Assembly (NCBI GenBank): GCA_964057225.1
Contig: OZ059896.1
Coordinates: 19,154,501-19,218,500, forward strand
Reading direction: 5' to 3'
Length of the DNA: 64,000 nt
Source: Auanema rhodensis
Lineage: Eukaryota > Nematoda > Chromadorea > Rhabditida > Rhabditidae
The position numbers were made by a program, and so were the translations under genes. The notes under the pieces are model-generated. The model saw only the letters and a program-made list of their open reading frames with translations. It was not told where the DNA came from and searched no databases. How positions within the stretch are numbered: position 1 is the stretch's first letter; each line of letters opens with the position of its first letter. Positions 52,622-64,000 of the stretch are shown piece by piece.

Positions 52622-54025
52622 TTGAGTTTCCATGTACACTCAACATTGCTTCCAAAAACATTTCGACAAAAATTTTTTCGAAAAATTTCAAGATAATTTA
52701 GCAAAAAGTAGATGTTTTTAGATTCCTTTTTTCAAGGCAAAGACGATGGACAGAGTTATTCAACAAAAAAATTAATTCTTCAGGGTGAAAATCGAGGATA
52801 TAAGTGTGAACTTATATCAGTTGATATCTCGGTGCATTTTTAAGCTAGCGCAAATCTCATAACACAGATCGACGCAGCTTAAAAATCCGCATCGAATGCA
52901 CTATACTACATTGAGAAACGCTTAATACAAAAATTAGTTATGATCGTTTGAAAAATGATGCATTAGTGTATGTTGAGTTTCCATGTACACTCAACATTGC
53001 TTCCAAAAACATTTTGACAAAAATTTTTTCGAAAAATTTCAAAATAATTTAGCAAAAAGTAGATGTTTTTAGATTCCTTTTTTCAAGGCAAAGACGATGG
53101 ACAGAGTTATTCAACAAAAAAATTAATTCTTCAGGGTGAAAATCGAGGATATAAGTGTGAACTTATATCAGTTGATATCTCGGTGCATTTTTAAGCTAGC
53201 GCAAATCTCATAACACAGATCGACGCAGCTTAAAAATCCGCATCGAATGCACTATACTACATTGAGAAACGCTTAATACAAAAATTAGTTATGATCGTTT
53301 GAAAAATGATGCATTAGTGTATGTTGAGTTTCCATGTACACTCAACATTGCTTCCAAAAACATTTCGACAAAAATTTTTTCGAAAAATTTCAAGATAATT
53401 TAGCAAAAAGTAGATGTTTTTAGATTCCTTTTTTCAAGGCAAAGACGATGGACAGAGTTATTCAACAAAAAAATTAATTCTTCAGGGTGAAAATCGAGGA
53501 TATAAGTGTGAACTTATATCAGTTGATATCTCGGTGCATTTTTAAGCTAGCGCAAATCTCATAACACAGATCGACGCAGCTTAAAAATCCGCATCGAATG
53601 CACTATACTACATTGAGAAACGCTTAATACAAAAATTAGTTATGATCGTTTGAAAAATGATGCATTAGTGTATGTTGAGTTTCCATGTACACTCAACATT
53701 GCTTCCAAAAACATTTTGACAAAAATTTTTTCGAAAAATTTCAAAATAATTTAGCAAAAAGTAGATGTTTTTAGATTCCTTTTTTCAAGGCAAAGACGAT
53801 GGACAGAGTTATTCAACAAAAAAATTAATTCTTCAGGGTGAAAATCGAGGATATAAGTGTGAACTTATATCAGTTGATATCTCGGTGCATTTTTAAGCTA
53901 GCGCAAATCTCATAACACAGATCGACGCAGCTTAAAAATCCGCATCGAATGCACTATACTACATTGAGAAACGCTTAATACAAAAATTAGTTATGATCGT
54001 TTGAAAAATGATGCATTAGTGTATG
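52622..54025. repeat. Two-unit repeat in two copies, M151-M154 (702-bp period)
   Basis: All four units carry gacagagttatt (p132 G and p133 A), a double change found nowhere else, with p144 A and p237 C. M151 and M153 also have p43 C and p71 G, whereas M152 and M154 do not. The order is therefore a-b-a-b, copies at 52622-53323 and 53324-54025. A one-unit duplication or conversion spread the double change first; a two-unit duplication followed. Confidence 0.9.
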
Positions 54026-57000
54026 TTGAGTTTCCATGTACACTCAACATTGCTTCCAAAAACATTTTGACAAAAATTTTTTCAAAAAATTTCAAAATAA
54101 TTTAGCAAAAAGTAGATGTTTTTAGATTCCTTTTTTCAAGGCAAAGACGATGGACAATGTTATTCAACGAAAAAATTAATTCTTCAGGGTGAAAATCGAG
54201 GATATAAGTGTGAACTTATATCAGTTGATATCTCAGTGCATTTTTAAGCTAGCGCAAATCTGATAACACAGATCGACGCAGCTTAAAAATCCGCATCGAA
54301 TGCACTATACTACATTGAGAAACGCTTAATACAAAAATTAGTTATGATCGTTTGAAAAATGATGCATTAGTGTATGTTGAGTTTCCATGTACACTCAACG
54401 TTGCTTCCAAAAACATTTCGACAAAAATTTTTTCGAAAATTTTCAAGATAATTTAGCAAAAAGTAGATGTTTTTAGATTCCTTTTTTCAAGGCAAAGACG
54501 ATGGACAATGTTATTCAACAAAAAAATTAATTCTTCAGGGTGAAAATCGAGGATATAAGTGTGAACTTATATCAGTTGATATCTCGGTGCATTTTTAAGC
54601 TAGCGCAAATCTGATAACACAGATCGACGCAGCTTAAAAATCCGCATCGAATGCACTATACTACATTGAGAAACGCTTAATACAAAAATTAGTTATGATC
54701 GTTTGAAAAATGATGCATTAGTGTATGTTGAGTTTCCATGTACACTCAACATTGCTTCCAAAAACATTTTGACAAAAATTTTTTCGAAAAATTTCAAAAT
54801 AATTTAGCAAAAAGTAGATGTTTTTAGATTCCTTTTTTCAAGGCAAAGACGATGGACAATGTTATTCAACGAAAAAATTAATTCTTCAGGGTGAAAATCG
54901 AGGATATAAGTGTGAACTTATATCAGTTGATATCTCGGTGCATTTTTAAGCTAGCGCAAATCTGATAACACAGATCGACGCAGCTTAAAAATCCGCATCG
55001 AATGCACTATACTACATTGAGAAACGCTTAATACAAAAATTAGTTATGATCGTTTGAAAAATGATGCATTAGTGTATGTTGAGTTTCCATGTACACTCAA
55101 CATTGCTTCCAAAAACATTTCGACAAAAATTTTTTCGAAAAATTTCAAGATAATTTAGCAAAAAGTAGATGTTTTTAGATTCCTTTTTTCAAGGCAAAGA
55201 CGATGGACAATGTTATTCAACAAAAAAATTAATTCTTCAGGGTGAAAATCGAGGATATAAGTGTGAACTTATATCAGTTGATATCTCGGTGCATTTTTAA
55301 GCTAGCGCAAATCCGATAACACAGATCGACGCAGCTTAAAAATCCGCATCGAATGCACTATACTACATTGAGAAACGCTTAATACAAAAATTAGTTATGA
55401 TCGTTTGAAAAATGATGCATTAGTGTATGTTGAGTTTCCATGTACACTCAACATTGCTTCCAAAAACATTTTGACAAAAATTTTTTCGAAAAATTTCAAA
55501 ATAATTTAGCAAAAAGTAGATGTTTTTAGATTCCTTTTTTCAAGGCAAAGACGATGGACAATGTTATTCAACGAAAAAATTAATTCTTCAGGGTGAAAAT
55601 CGAGGATATAAGTGTGAACTTATATCAGTTGATATCTCGGTGCATTTTTAAGCTAGCGCAAATCTGATAACACAGATCGACGCAGCTTAAAAATCCGCAT
55701 CGAATGCACTATACTACATTGAGAAACGCTTAATACAAAAATTAGTTATGATCGTTTGAAAAATGATGCATTAGTGTATGTTGAGTTTCCATGTACACTC
55801 AACATTGCTTCCAAAAACATTTTGACAAAAATTTTTTCGAAAAATTTCAAAATAATTTAGCAAAAAGTAGATGTTTTTAGATTCCTTTTTTCAAGGCAAA
55901 GACGATGGACAATGTTATTCAACAAAAAAATTAGTTCTTCAGGGTGAAAATCGAGTATATAAGTGTGAACTTATATCAGTTGATATCTCGGTGCATTTTT
56001 AAGCTAGCGCAAATCTGATAACACAGATCGACGCAGCTTAAAAATCCGCATCGAATGCACTATACTACATTGAGAAACGCTTAATACAAAAATTAGTTAT
56101 GATCGTTTGAAAAATGATGCATTAGTGTATGTTGAGTTTCCATGTACACTCAACATTGCTTCCAAAAACATTTTGACAAAAATTTTTTCGAAAATTTTCA
56201 GAATAATTTAGCAAAAAGTAGATGTTTTCAGATTCCTTTTTTCAAGGCAAAGACGATGGACAATGTTATTCAACGAAAAAATTAATTCTTCAGGGTGAAA
56301 ATCGAGGATATAAGTGTGAACTTATATCAGTTGATATCTCGGTGCATTTTTAAGCTGGCGCAAATCTGATAACACAGATCGACGCAGCTTAAAAATCCGC
56401 ATCGAATGCACTATACTACATTGAGAAACGCTTAATACAAAAATTAGTTATGATCGTTTGAAAAATGATGCATTAGTGTATGTTGAGTTTCCATGTACAC
56501 TCAACATTGCTTCCAAAAACATTTCGACAAAAATTTTTTCGAAAAATTTCAAGATAATTTAGCAAAAAGTAGATGTTTTTAGATTCCTTTTTTCAAGGCA
56601 AAGACGATGGACAATGTTATTCAACAAAAAAATTAATTCTTCAGGGTGAAAATCGAGGATATAAGTGTGAACTTATATCAGTTGATATCTCGGTGCATTT
56701 TTAAGCTAGCGCAAATCTGATAACACAGATCGACGCAGCTTAAAAATCCGCATCGAATGCACTATACTACATTGAGAAACGCTTAATACAAAAATTAGTT
56801 ATGATCGTTTGAAAAATGATGCATTAGTGTATGTTGAGTTTCCATGTACACTCAACATTGCTTCCAAAAACATTTTGACAAAAATTTTTTCGAAAAATTT
56901 CAAAATAATTTAGCAAAAAGTAGATGTTTTTAGATTCCTTTTTTCAAGGCAAAGACGATGGACAATGTTATTCAATGAAAAAATTAATTCTTCAGGGTGA

Positions 57001-59290
57001 AAATCGAGGATATAAGTGTGAACTTATATCAGTTGATATATCGGTGCATTTTTAAGCTAGCGCAAATCTCATAACACAGATCGACGCAGCTTAAAAATCC
57101 GCATCGAATGCACTATACTACATTGAGAAACGCTTAATACAAAAATTAGTTATGATCGTTTGAAAAATGATGCATTAGTGTATGTTGAGTTTCCATGTAC
57201 ACTCAACATTGCTTCCAAAAACATTTTGACAAAAATTTTTTCGAAAATTTTCAGAATAATTTAGCAAAAAGTAGATGTTTTCAGATTCCTTTTTTCAAGG
57301 CAAAGACGATGGACAATGTTATTCAACGAAAAAATTAATTCTTCAGGGTGAAAATCGAGGATATAAGTGTGAACTTATATCAGTTGATATCTCGGTGCAT
57401 TTTTAAGCTGGCGCAAATCTGATAACACAGATCGACGCAGCTTAAAAATCCGCATCGAATGCACTATACTACATTGAGAAACGCTTAATACAAAAATTAG
57501 TTATGATCGTTTGAAAAATGATGCATTAGTGTATGTTGAGTTTCCATGTACACTCAACATTGCTTCCAAAAACATTTCGACAAAAATTTTTTCGAAAAAT
57601 TTCAAGATAATTTAGCAAAAAGTAGATGTTTTTAGATTCCTTTTTTCAAGGCAAAGACGATGGACAATGTTATTCAACAAAAAAATTAATTCTTCAGGGT
57701 GAAAATCGAGGATATAAGTGTGAACTTATATCAGTTGATATCTCGGTGCATTTTTAAGCTAGCGCAAATCTGATAACACAGATCGACGCAGCTTAAAAAT
57801 CCGCATCGAATGCACTATACTACATTGAGAAACGCTTAATACAAAAATTAGTTATGATCGTTTGAAAAATGATGCATTAGTGTATGTTGAGTTTCCATGT
57901 ACACTCAACGTTGCTTCCAAAAACATTTCGACAAAAATTTTTTCGAAAAATTTCAAGATAATTTAGCAAAAAGTAGATGTTTTTAGATTCCTTTTTTCAA
58001 GGCAAAGACGATGGACAATGTTATTCAACAAAAAAATTAATTCTTCAGGGTGAAAATCGAGGATATAAGTGTGAACTTATATCAGTTGATATCTCGGTGC
58101 ATTTTTAAGCTAGCGCAAATCTGATAACACAGATCGATGCAGCTTAAAAATCCGCATCGAATGCACTATACTACATTGAGAAACGCTTAATACAAAAATT
58201 AGTTATGATCGTTTGAAAAATGATGCATTAGTGTATGTTGAGTTTCCATGTACACTCAACATTGCTTCCAAAAACATTTTGACAAAAATTTTTTCGAAAA
58301 ATTTCAAAATAATTTAGCAAAAAGTAGATGTTTTCAGATTCCTTTTTTCAAGGCAAAGACGATGGACAATGTTATTCAACGAAAAAATTAATTCTTCAGG
58401 GTGAAAATCGAGGATATGAGTGTGAACTTATATCAGTTGATATCTCGGTGCATTTTTAAGCTAGCGCAAATCTGATAACACAGATCGACGCAGCTTAAAA
58501 ATCCGCATCGAATGCACTATACTACATTGAGAAACGCTTAATACAAAAATTAGTTATGATCGTTTGAAAAATGATGCATTAGTGTATGTTGAGTTTCCAT
58601 GTACACTCAACATTGCTTCCAAAAACATTTTGACAAAAATTTTTTCAAAAAATTTCAAAATAATTTAGCAAAAAGTAGATGTTTTCAGATTCCTTTTTTC
58701 AAGGCAAAGACGATGGACAATGTTATTCAACGAAAAAATTAATTCTTCAGGGTGAAAATCGAGGATATGAGTGTGAACTTATATCAGTTGATATCTCGGT
58801 GCATTTTTAAGCTAGCGCAAATCTGATAACACAGATCGACGCAGCTTAAAAATCCGCATCGAATGCACTATACTACATTGAGAAACGCTTAATACGAAAA
58901 TTAGTTATGATCGTTTGAAAAATGATGCATTAGTGTATGTTGAGTTTCCATGTACACTCAACATTGCTTCCAAAAACATTTTGACAAAAATTTTTTCGAA
59001 AAGTTTCAAGATAATTTAGCGAAAAGTAGATGTTTTTAGATTCCTTTTTTCAAGGCAAAGACGATGGACAATGTTATTCAACGAAAAAATTAATTCTTCA
59101 GGGTGAAAATCGAGGATATGAGTGTGAACTTATATCAGTTGATATCTCGGTGCATTTTTAAGCTAGCGCAAATCTGATAACACAGATCGACGCAGCTTAA
59201 AAATCCGCATCGAATGCACTATAGTACATTGAGAAACGCTTAATACAAAAATTAGTTACGATCGTTTGAAAAATGATGCATTAGTGTATG
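54026..59290. repeat. Zone M155-M169, mixed right-domain units
   Basis: Fifteen units of 351 bp. p43 C/p71 G/p144 A units (M156, M158, M162, M165, M166) alternate with near-consensus ones. M161-M162 and M164-M165 match at a 3-unit offset through a distinctive unit with aaaattttcagaataa, p98 C and aagctggcgc (56132-56482 and 57185-57535). M158 carries the rare aatccgataac also seen in the 12-unit block. M167-M168 are adjacent p98 C/p181 G units. M169 (58940-59290) is divergent, with gaaaagtttcaag, agcgaaaag, ctatagtac and gttacgatc, and sits at the change to the p138 C zone. Confidence 0.82.
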
Positions 59291-62200
59291 TTGAGTTTCC
59301 ATGTACACTCAACATAGCTTCCAAAAACATTTTGACAAAAATTTTTTCAAAAAATTTCAAAATAATTTAGCAAAAAGTAGATGTTTTTAGATTCCTTTTT
59401 TCAAGGCAAAGACGATGGACAATGTTACTCAACGAAAAAATTAATTCTTCAGGGTGAAAATCGAGGATATAAGTGTGAACTTATATCAGTTGATATCTCG
59501 GTGCATTTTTAAGCTAGCGCAAATCTGATAACACAGATCGACGCAGCTTAAAAATCCGCATCGAATGCACTGTACTACATTGAGAAACGCTTAATACAAA
59601 AATTAGTTATGATCGTTTGAAAAATGATGCATTAGTGTATGTTGAGTTTCCATGTACACTCAACATTGCTTCCAAAAACATTTTGACAAAAATTTTTTCG
59701 AAAAATTTCAAAATAATTTAGCAAAAAGTAGATGTTTTTAGATTCCTTTTTTCAAGGCAAAGACGATGGACAATGTTACTCAACGAAAAAATTAATTCTT
59801 CAGGGTGAAAATCGAGGATATAAGTGTGAACTTATATCAGTTGATATCTCGGTGCATTTTTAAGCTAGCGCAAATCTGATAACACAGATCGACGCAGCTT
59901 AAAAATCCGCATCGAATGCACTGTACTACATTGAGAAACGATTAATACAAGAATTAGTTATGATCGTTTGAAAAATGATGCATTAGTGTATGTTGAGTTT
60001 TCATGTACACTCAACATTGCTTCCAAAAACATTTTGACAAAAATTTTTTCGAAAAATTTCAGAATAATTTAGCAAAAAGTAGATGTTTTTAGATTCCATT
60101 TCTCAAGGCAAAGACGATGGACAATGTTACTCAACGAAAAAATTAATTCTTCAGGGTGAAAATCGAGGATATAAGTGTGAACTTATATCAGTTGATATCT
60201 CGGTGCATTTTTAAGCTAGCGCAAATCTGATAACACAGATCGACGCAGCTTAAAAATCCGCATCGAATGCACTATACTACATTGAGAAACGCTTAATACA
60301 AAAATTAGTTATGATCGTTTGAAAAATGATGCATTAGTGTATGTTGAGTTTCCATGTACACTCAACATTGCTTCCAAAAACATTTTGACGAAAATTTTTT
60401 CGAAAAATTTCAAAATAATTTAGCAAAAAGTAGATGTTTTTAGATTCCTTTTTTCAAGGCAAAGACGATGGACAATGTTACTCAACAAAAAAATTAATTC
60501 TTCAGGGTGAAAATCGAGGATATAAGTGTGAACTTATATCAGTTGATATCTCGGTGCATTTTTAAGCTAGCGCAAATCTAATAACACAGATCGACGCAGC
60601 TTAAAAATCCGCATCGAATGCACTATACTACATTGAGAAACGCTTAATACAAAAATTAGTTATGATCGTTTGAAAAATGATGCATTAGTGTATGTTGAGT
60701 TTCCATGTACACTCAACATTGCTTCCAAAAACATTTTGACAAAAATTTTTTCGAAAAATTTCAAAATAATTTAGCAAAAAGTAGATGTTTTTAGATTTCT
60801 TTTTTCAAGGCAAAGACGATGGACAATGTTATTCAACGAAAAAATTAATTCTTCAGGGTGAAAATCGAGGATATAAGTGTGAACTTATATCAGTTGATAT
60901 CTCGGTGCATTTTTAAGCTAGCGCAAATCTGATAACACAGATCGACGCAGCTTAAAAATCCGCATCGAATGCACTGTACTACATTGAGAAACGCTTAATA
61001 CAAAAATTAGTTATGATCGTTTGAAAAATGATGCATTAGTGTATGTTGAGTTTCCATGTACACTCAACATTGCTTCCAAAAACATTTTGACGAAAATTTT
61101 TTCGAAAAATTTCAAAATAATTTAGCAAAAAATAGATGTTTTTAGATTCCTTTTTTCAAGGCAAAGACGATGGACAATGTTACTCAACAAAAAAATTAAT
61201 TCTTCAGGGTGAAAATCGAGGATATAAGTGTGAACTTATATCAGTTGATATCTCGGTGCATTTTTAAGCTAGCGCAAATCTGATAACACAGATCGACGCA
61301 GCTTAAAAATCCGCATCGAATGCACTATACTACATTGAGAAACGCTTAATACAAAAATTAGTTATGATCGTTTGAAAAATGATGCATTAGTGTATGTTGA
61401 GTTTCCATGTACACTCAACATTGCTTCCAAAAACATTTTGACAAAAATTTTTTCGAAAAATTTCAAAATAATTTAGCAAAAAGTAGATGTTTTTAGATTC
61501 CTTTTTTCAAGGCAAAGACGATGGACAATGTTACTCAACGAAAAAATTAATTCTTCAGGGTGAAAATCGAGGATATAAGTGTGAACTTATATCAGTTGAT
61601 ATCTCGGTGCATTTTTAAGCTAGCGCAAATCTGATAACACAGATCGACGCAGCTTAAAAATCCGCATCGAATGCACTGTACTACATTGAGAAACGATTAA
61701 TACAAGAATTAGTTATGATCGTTTGAAAAATGATGCATTAGTGTATGTTGAGTTTCCATGTACACTCAACATTGCTTCCAAAAACATTTTGACAAAAATT
61801 TTTTCGAAAAATTTCAAAATAATTTAGCAAAAAGTAGATGTTTTTAGATTCCATTTCTCAAGGCAAAGACGATGGACAATGTTACTCAACGAAAAAATTA
61901 ATTCTTCAGGGTGAAAATCGAGGATATAAGTGTGAACTTATATCAGTTGATATCTCGGTGCATTTTTAAGCTAGCGCAAATCTAATAACACAGATCGACG
62001 CAGCTTAAAAATCCGCATCGAATGCACTATACTACATTGAGAAACGCTTAATACAAAAATTAGTTATGATCGTTTGAAAAATGATGCATTAGTGTATGTT
62101 GAGTTTCCATGTACACTCAACATTGCTTCCAAAAACATTTTGACAAAAATTTTTTCGAAAAATTTCAAAATAATTTAGCAAAAAGTAGATGTTTTTAGAT

Positions 62201-64000
62201 TTCTTTTTTCAAGGCAAAGACGATGGACAATGTTATTCAACGAAAAAATTAATTCTTCAGGGTGAAAATCGAGGATATAAGTGTGAACTTATATCAGTTG
62301 ATATCTCGGTGCATTTTTAAGCTAGCGCAAATCTGATAACACAGATCGACGCAGCTTAAAAATCCGCATCGAATGCACTGTACTACATTGAGAAACGCTT
62401 AATACAAAAATTAGTTATGATCGTTTGAAAAATGATGCATTAGTGTATGTTGAGTTTCCATGTACACTCAACATTGCTTCCAAAAACATTTTGACGAAAA
62501 TTTTTTCGAAAAATTTCAAAATAATTTAGCAAAAAATAGATGTTTTTAGATTCCTTTTTTCAAGGCAAAGACGATGGACAATGTTACTCAACAAAAAAAT
62601 TAATTCTTCAGGGTGAAAATCGAGGATATAAGTGTGAACTTATATCAGTTGATATCTCGGTGCATTTTTAAGCTAGCGCAAATCTGATAACACAGATCGA
62701 CGCAGCTTAAAAATCCGCATCGAATGCACTATACTACATTGAGAAACGCTTAATACAAAAATTAGTTATGATCGTTTGAAAAATGATGCATTAGTGTATG
62801 TTGAGTTTCCATGTACACTCAACATTGCTTCCAAAAACATTTTGACAAAAATTTTTTCGAAAAATTTCAAAATAATTTAGCAAAAAGTAGATGTTTTTAG
62901 ATTCCTTTTTTCAAGGCAAAGACGATGGACAATGTTACTCAACGAAAAAATTAATTCTTCAGGGTGAAAATCGAGGATATAAGTGTGAACTTATATCAGT
63001 TGATATCTCGGTGCATTTTTAAGCTAGCGCAAATCTGATAACACAGATCGACGCAGCTTAAAAATCCGCATCGAATGCACTGTACTACATTGAGAAACGA
63101 TTAATACAAGAATTAGTTATGATCGTTTGAAAAATGATGCATTAGTGTATGTTGAGTTTCCATGTACACTCAACATTGCTTCCAAAAACATTTTGACAAA
63201 AATTTTTTCGAAAAATTTCAAAATAATTTAGCAAAAAGTAGATGTTTTTAGATTCCATTTCTCAAGGCAAAGACGATGGACAATGTTACTCAACGAAAAA
63301 ATTAATTCTTCAGGGTGAAAATCGAGGATATAAGTGTGAACTTATATCAGTTGATATCTCGGTGCATTTTTAAGCTAGCGCAAATCTGATAACACAGATC
63401 GACGCAGCTTAAAAATCCGCATCGAATGCACTATACTACATTGAGAAACGCTTAATACAAAAATTAGTTATGATCGTTTGAAAAATGATGCATTAGTGTA
63501 TGTTGAGTTTCCATGTACACTCAACATTGCTTCCAAAAACATTTTGACGAAAATTTTTTCGAAAAATTTCAAAATAATTTAGCAAAAAATAGATGTTTTT
63601 AGATTCCTTTTTTCAAGGCAAAGACGATGGACAATGTTACTCAACAAAAAAATTAATTCTTCAGGGTGAAAATCGAGGATATAAGTGTGAACTTATATCA
63701 GTTGATATCTCGGTGCATTTTTAAGCTAGCGCAAATCTGATAACACAGATCGACGCAGCTTAAAAATCCGCATCGAATGCACTATACTACATTGAGAAAC
63801 GCTTAATACAAAAATTAGTTATGATCGTTTGAAAAATGATGCATTAGTGTATGTTGAGTTTCCATGTACACTCAACATTGCTTCCAAAAACATTTTGACG
63901 AAAATTTTTTCGAAAAATTTCAAAATAATTTAGCAAAAAGTAGATGTTTTTAGATTCCTTTTTTCAAGGCAAAGACGATGGACAATGTTACTCAACAAAA
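59291..64000. repeat. Zone M170-M183, p138 C units with a 4-unit higher-order repeat
   Basis: p138 C (gttactcaac) begins at M170 and is in most units to the end of the window. From 60488 to 61983 the sequence repeats at 61892-63387, a 1404-bp period. The order is: p104 T + p282 G (M174/M178); p47 G + p87 A + p138 C + p144 A (M175/M179); p138 C + p282 G + gaaacgattaat + acaagaatt (M176/M180); attccatttctcaagg + p138 C (M177/M181). The first difference noticed is p237, A in M177 and G in M181. M171-M172 are a third, more diverged copy of the last two units. M182 repeats the M175 type. M183 (63854-64000) is the partial unit at the window edge. Confidence 0.9.

Larger units (their letters stand above)
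1..64000. repeat. Satellite DNA array, 351-bp unit, 182 complete units plus a partial one
   Basis: The unit start ttgagtttcc recurs at 1, 352, 703, 1054 and so on. The spacing is exactly 351 bp everywhere except M31 (320 bp) and M110 (353 bp). From 10851 to 37878 there are exactly 77 periods, and from 38582 to 63854 exactly 72, so no other net length change exists. Units usually differ by only a few substitutions. G+C is about 31% (110 of 351 in a typical unit). Both ends of the window lie inside the array, so its true length is unknown and longer than 64 kb. All six frames are broken by stops. Because 351 is divisible by 3, each frame meets the same stops in every unit. Such arrays are typical of eukaryotic heterochromatin, and no named family is recognised. 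Confidence 0.98.

Noticed and set aside
1-64000. CRISPR array
   Set aside because: The repeat is a continuous 351-bp unit with no short repeats separated by unique spacers, and no cas gene is present.
1-64000. Long protein with tandem repeats (351 = 3 x 117 keeps the frame)
   Set aside because: Every frame on both strands has stops in the ordinary unit, and they recur in each copy.
1-64000. CENP-B box
   Set aside because: The unit has ttcgaaaaattt and ttcaacg, but nothing matching the required TTCG....A..CGGG pattern on either strand.
1-64000. Known satellite family of similar length (Drosophila 359-bp class, Tribolium approximately 360-bp satellite)
   Set aside because: Unit length and A+T content are similar, but I cannot recognise a sequence match, so no family or species name is given.
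1-64000. Embedded transposon, retroelement or host gene
   Set aside because: The unit grid is unbroken except for the 31-bp deletion and the 2-bp insertion, so there is no room for an inserted element.

Overview
The whole 64 kb window is one uninterrupted array of an AT-rich satellite DNA. The repeating unit is 351 bp (about 31% G+C in a hand count of a typical unit). Units are head-to-tail with no spacer, no inserted element and no gene. Counting from base 1, where a unit begins with ttgagtttcc, there are 182 complete units and a 147-bp partial one. Units M1-M30 start at 1+351(n-1). M31 (10531-10850) is 320 bp because of a net 31-bp deletion. M32-M109 start at 10851+351(n-32). M110 (38229-38581) is 353 bp because of a 2-bp insertion. 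M111-M183 start at 38582+351(n-111). All other unit starts fall exactly on this grid. Positions inside a unit are written p1-p351.

A long, homogeneous, non-coding tandem array with a unit of about two nucleosome lengths points to a eukaryotic chromosome: pericentromeric, centromeric or subtelomeric heterochromatin, or a B or sex chromosome. I do not recognise the satellite family. An invertebrate, perhaps an insect, is only a guess from the base composition.

Units differ from one another at a limited set of recurrent sites, and this allows the array to be read as an ordered string. M1-M97 (1-34016) use one set of variants: p18 T, p52 A, p69 T, p96 G, p132 T, p162-163 TT, p191 A and p283 C. 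M103 to the end (35772-64000) use another: p24 G, p43 C, p71 G, p98 C, p138 C, p144 A, p154 G, p176 T, p181 G and p282 G. Between them, M98-M102 (34017-35771) form a seam rich in private substitutions. Within each domain there are local higher-order repeats, most present twice: a 5-unit repeat at 17520-21029, a 7-unit repeat at 27795-32707, a 12-unit repeat at 43991-52293, a 2-unit repeat at 52622-54025 and a 4-unit repeat at 60488-63387. Smaller 1-, 3- and 4-unit duplications also occur.

Each unit carries three notable inverted repeats: a 9-bp-arm hairpin across the unit boundary, an A/T palindrome around ttcgaa (p53-64) and a larger imperfect hairpin at p211-280. Several of the spreading variants lengthen such a palindrome. 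No protein-coding gene, tRNA, rRNA, CRISPR array, transposon or telomeric repeat was seen. The two longest open frames (about 60 codons) are by-products of damaged units. All comparisons were made by eye, so statements of identity mean no difference was noticed.
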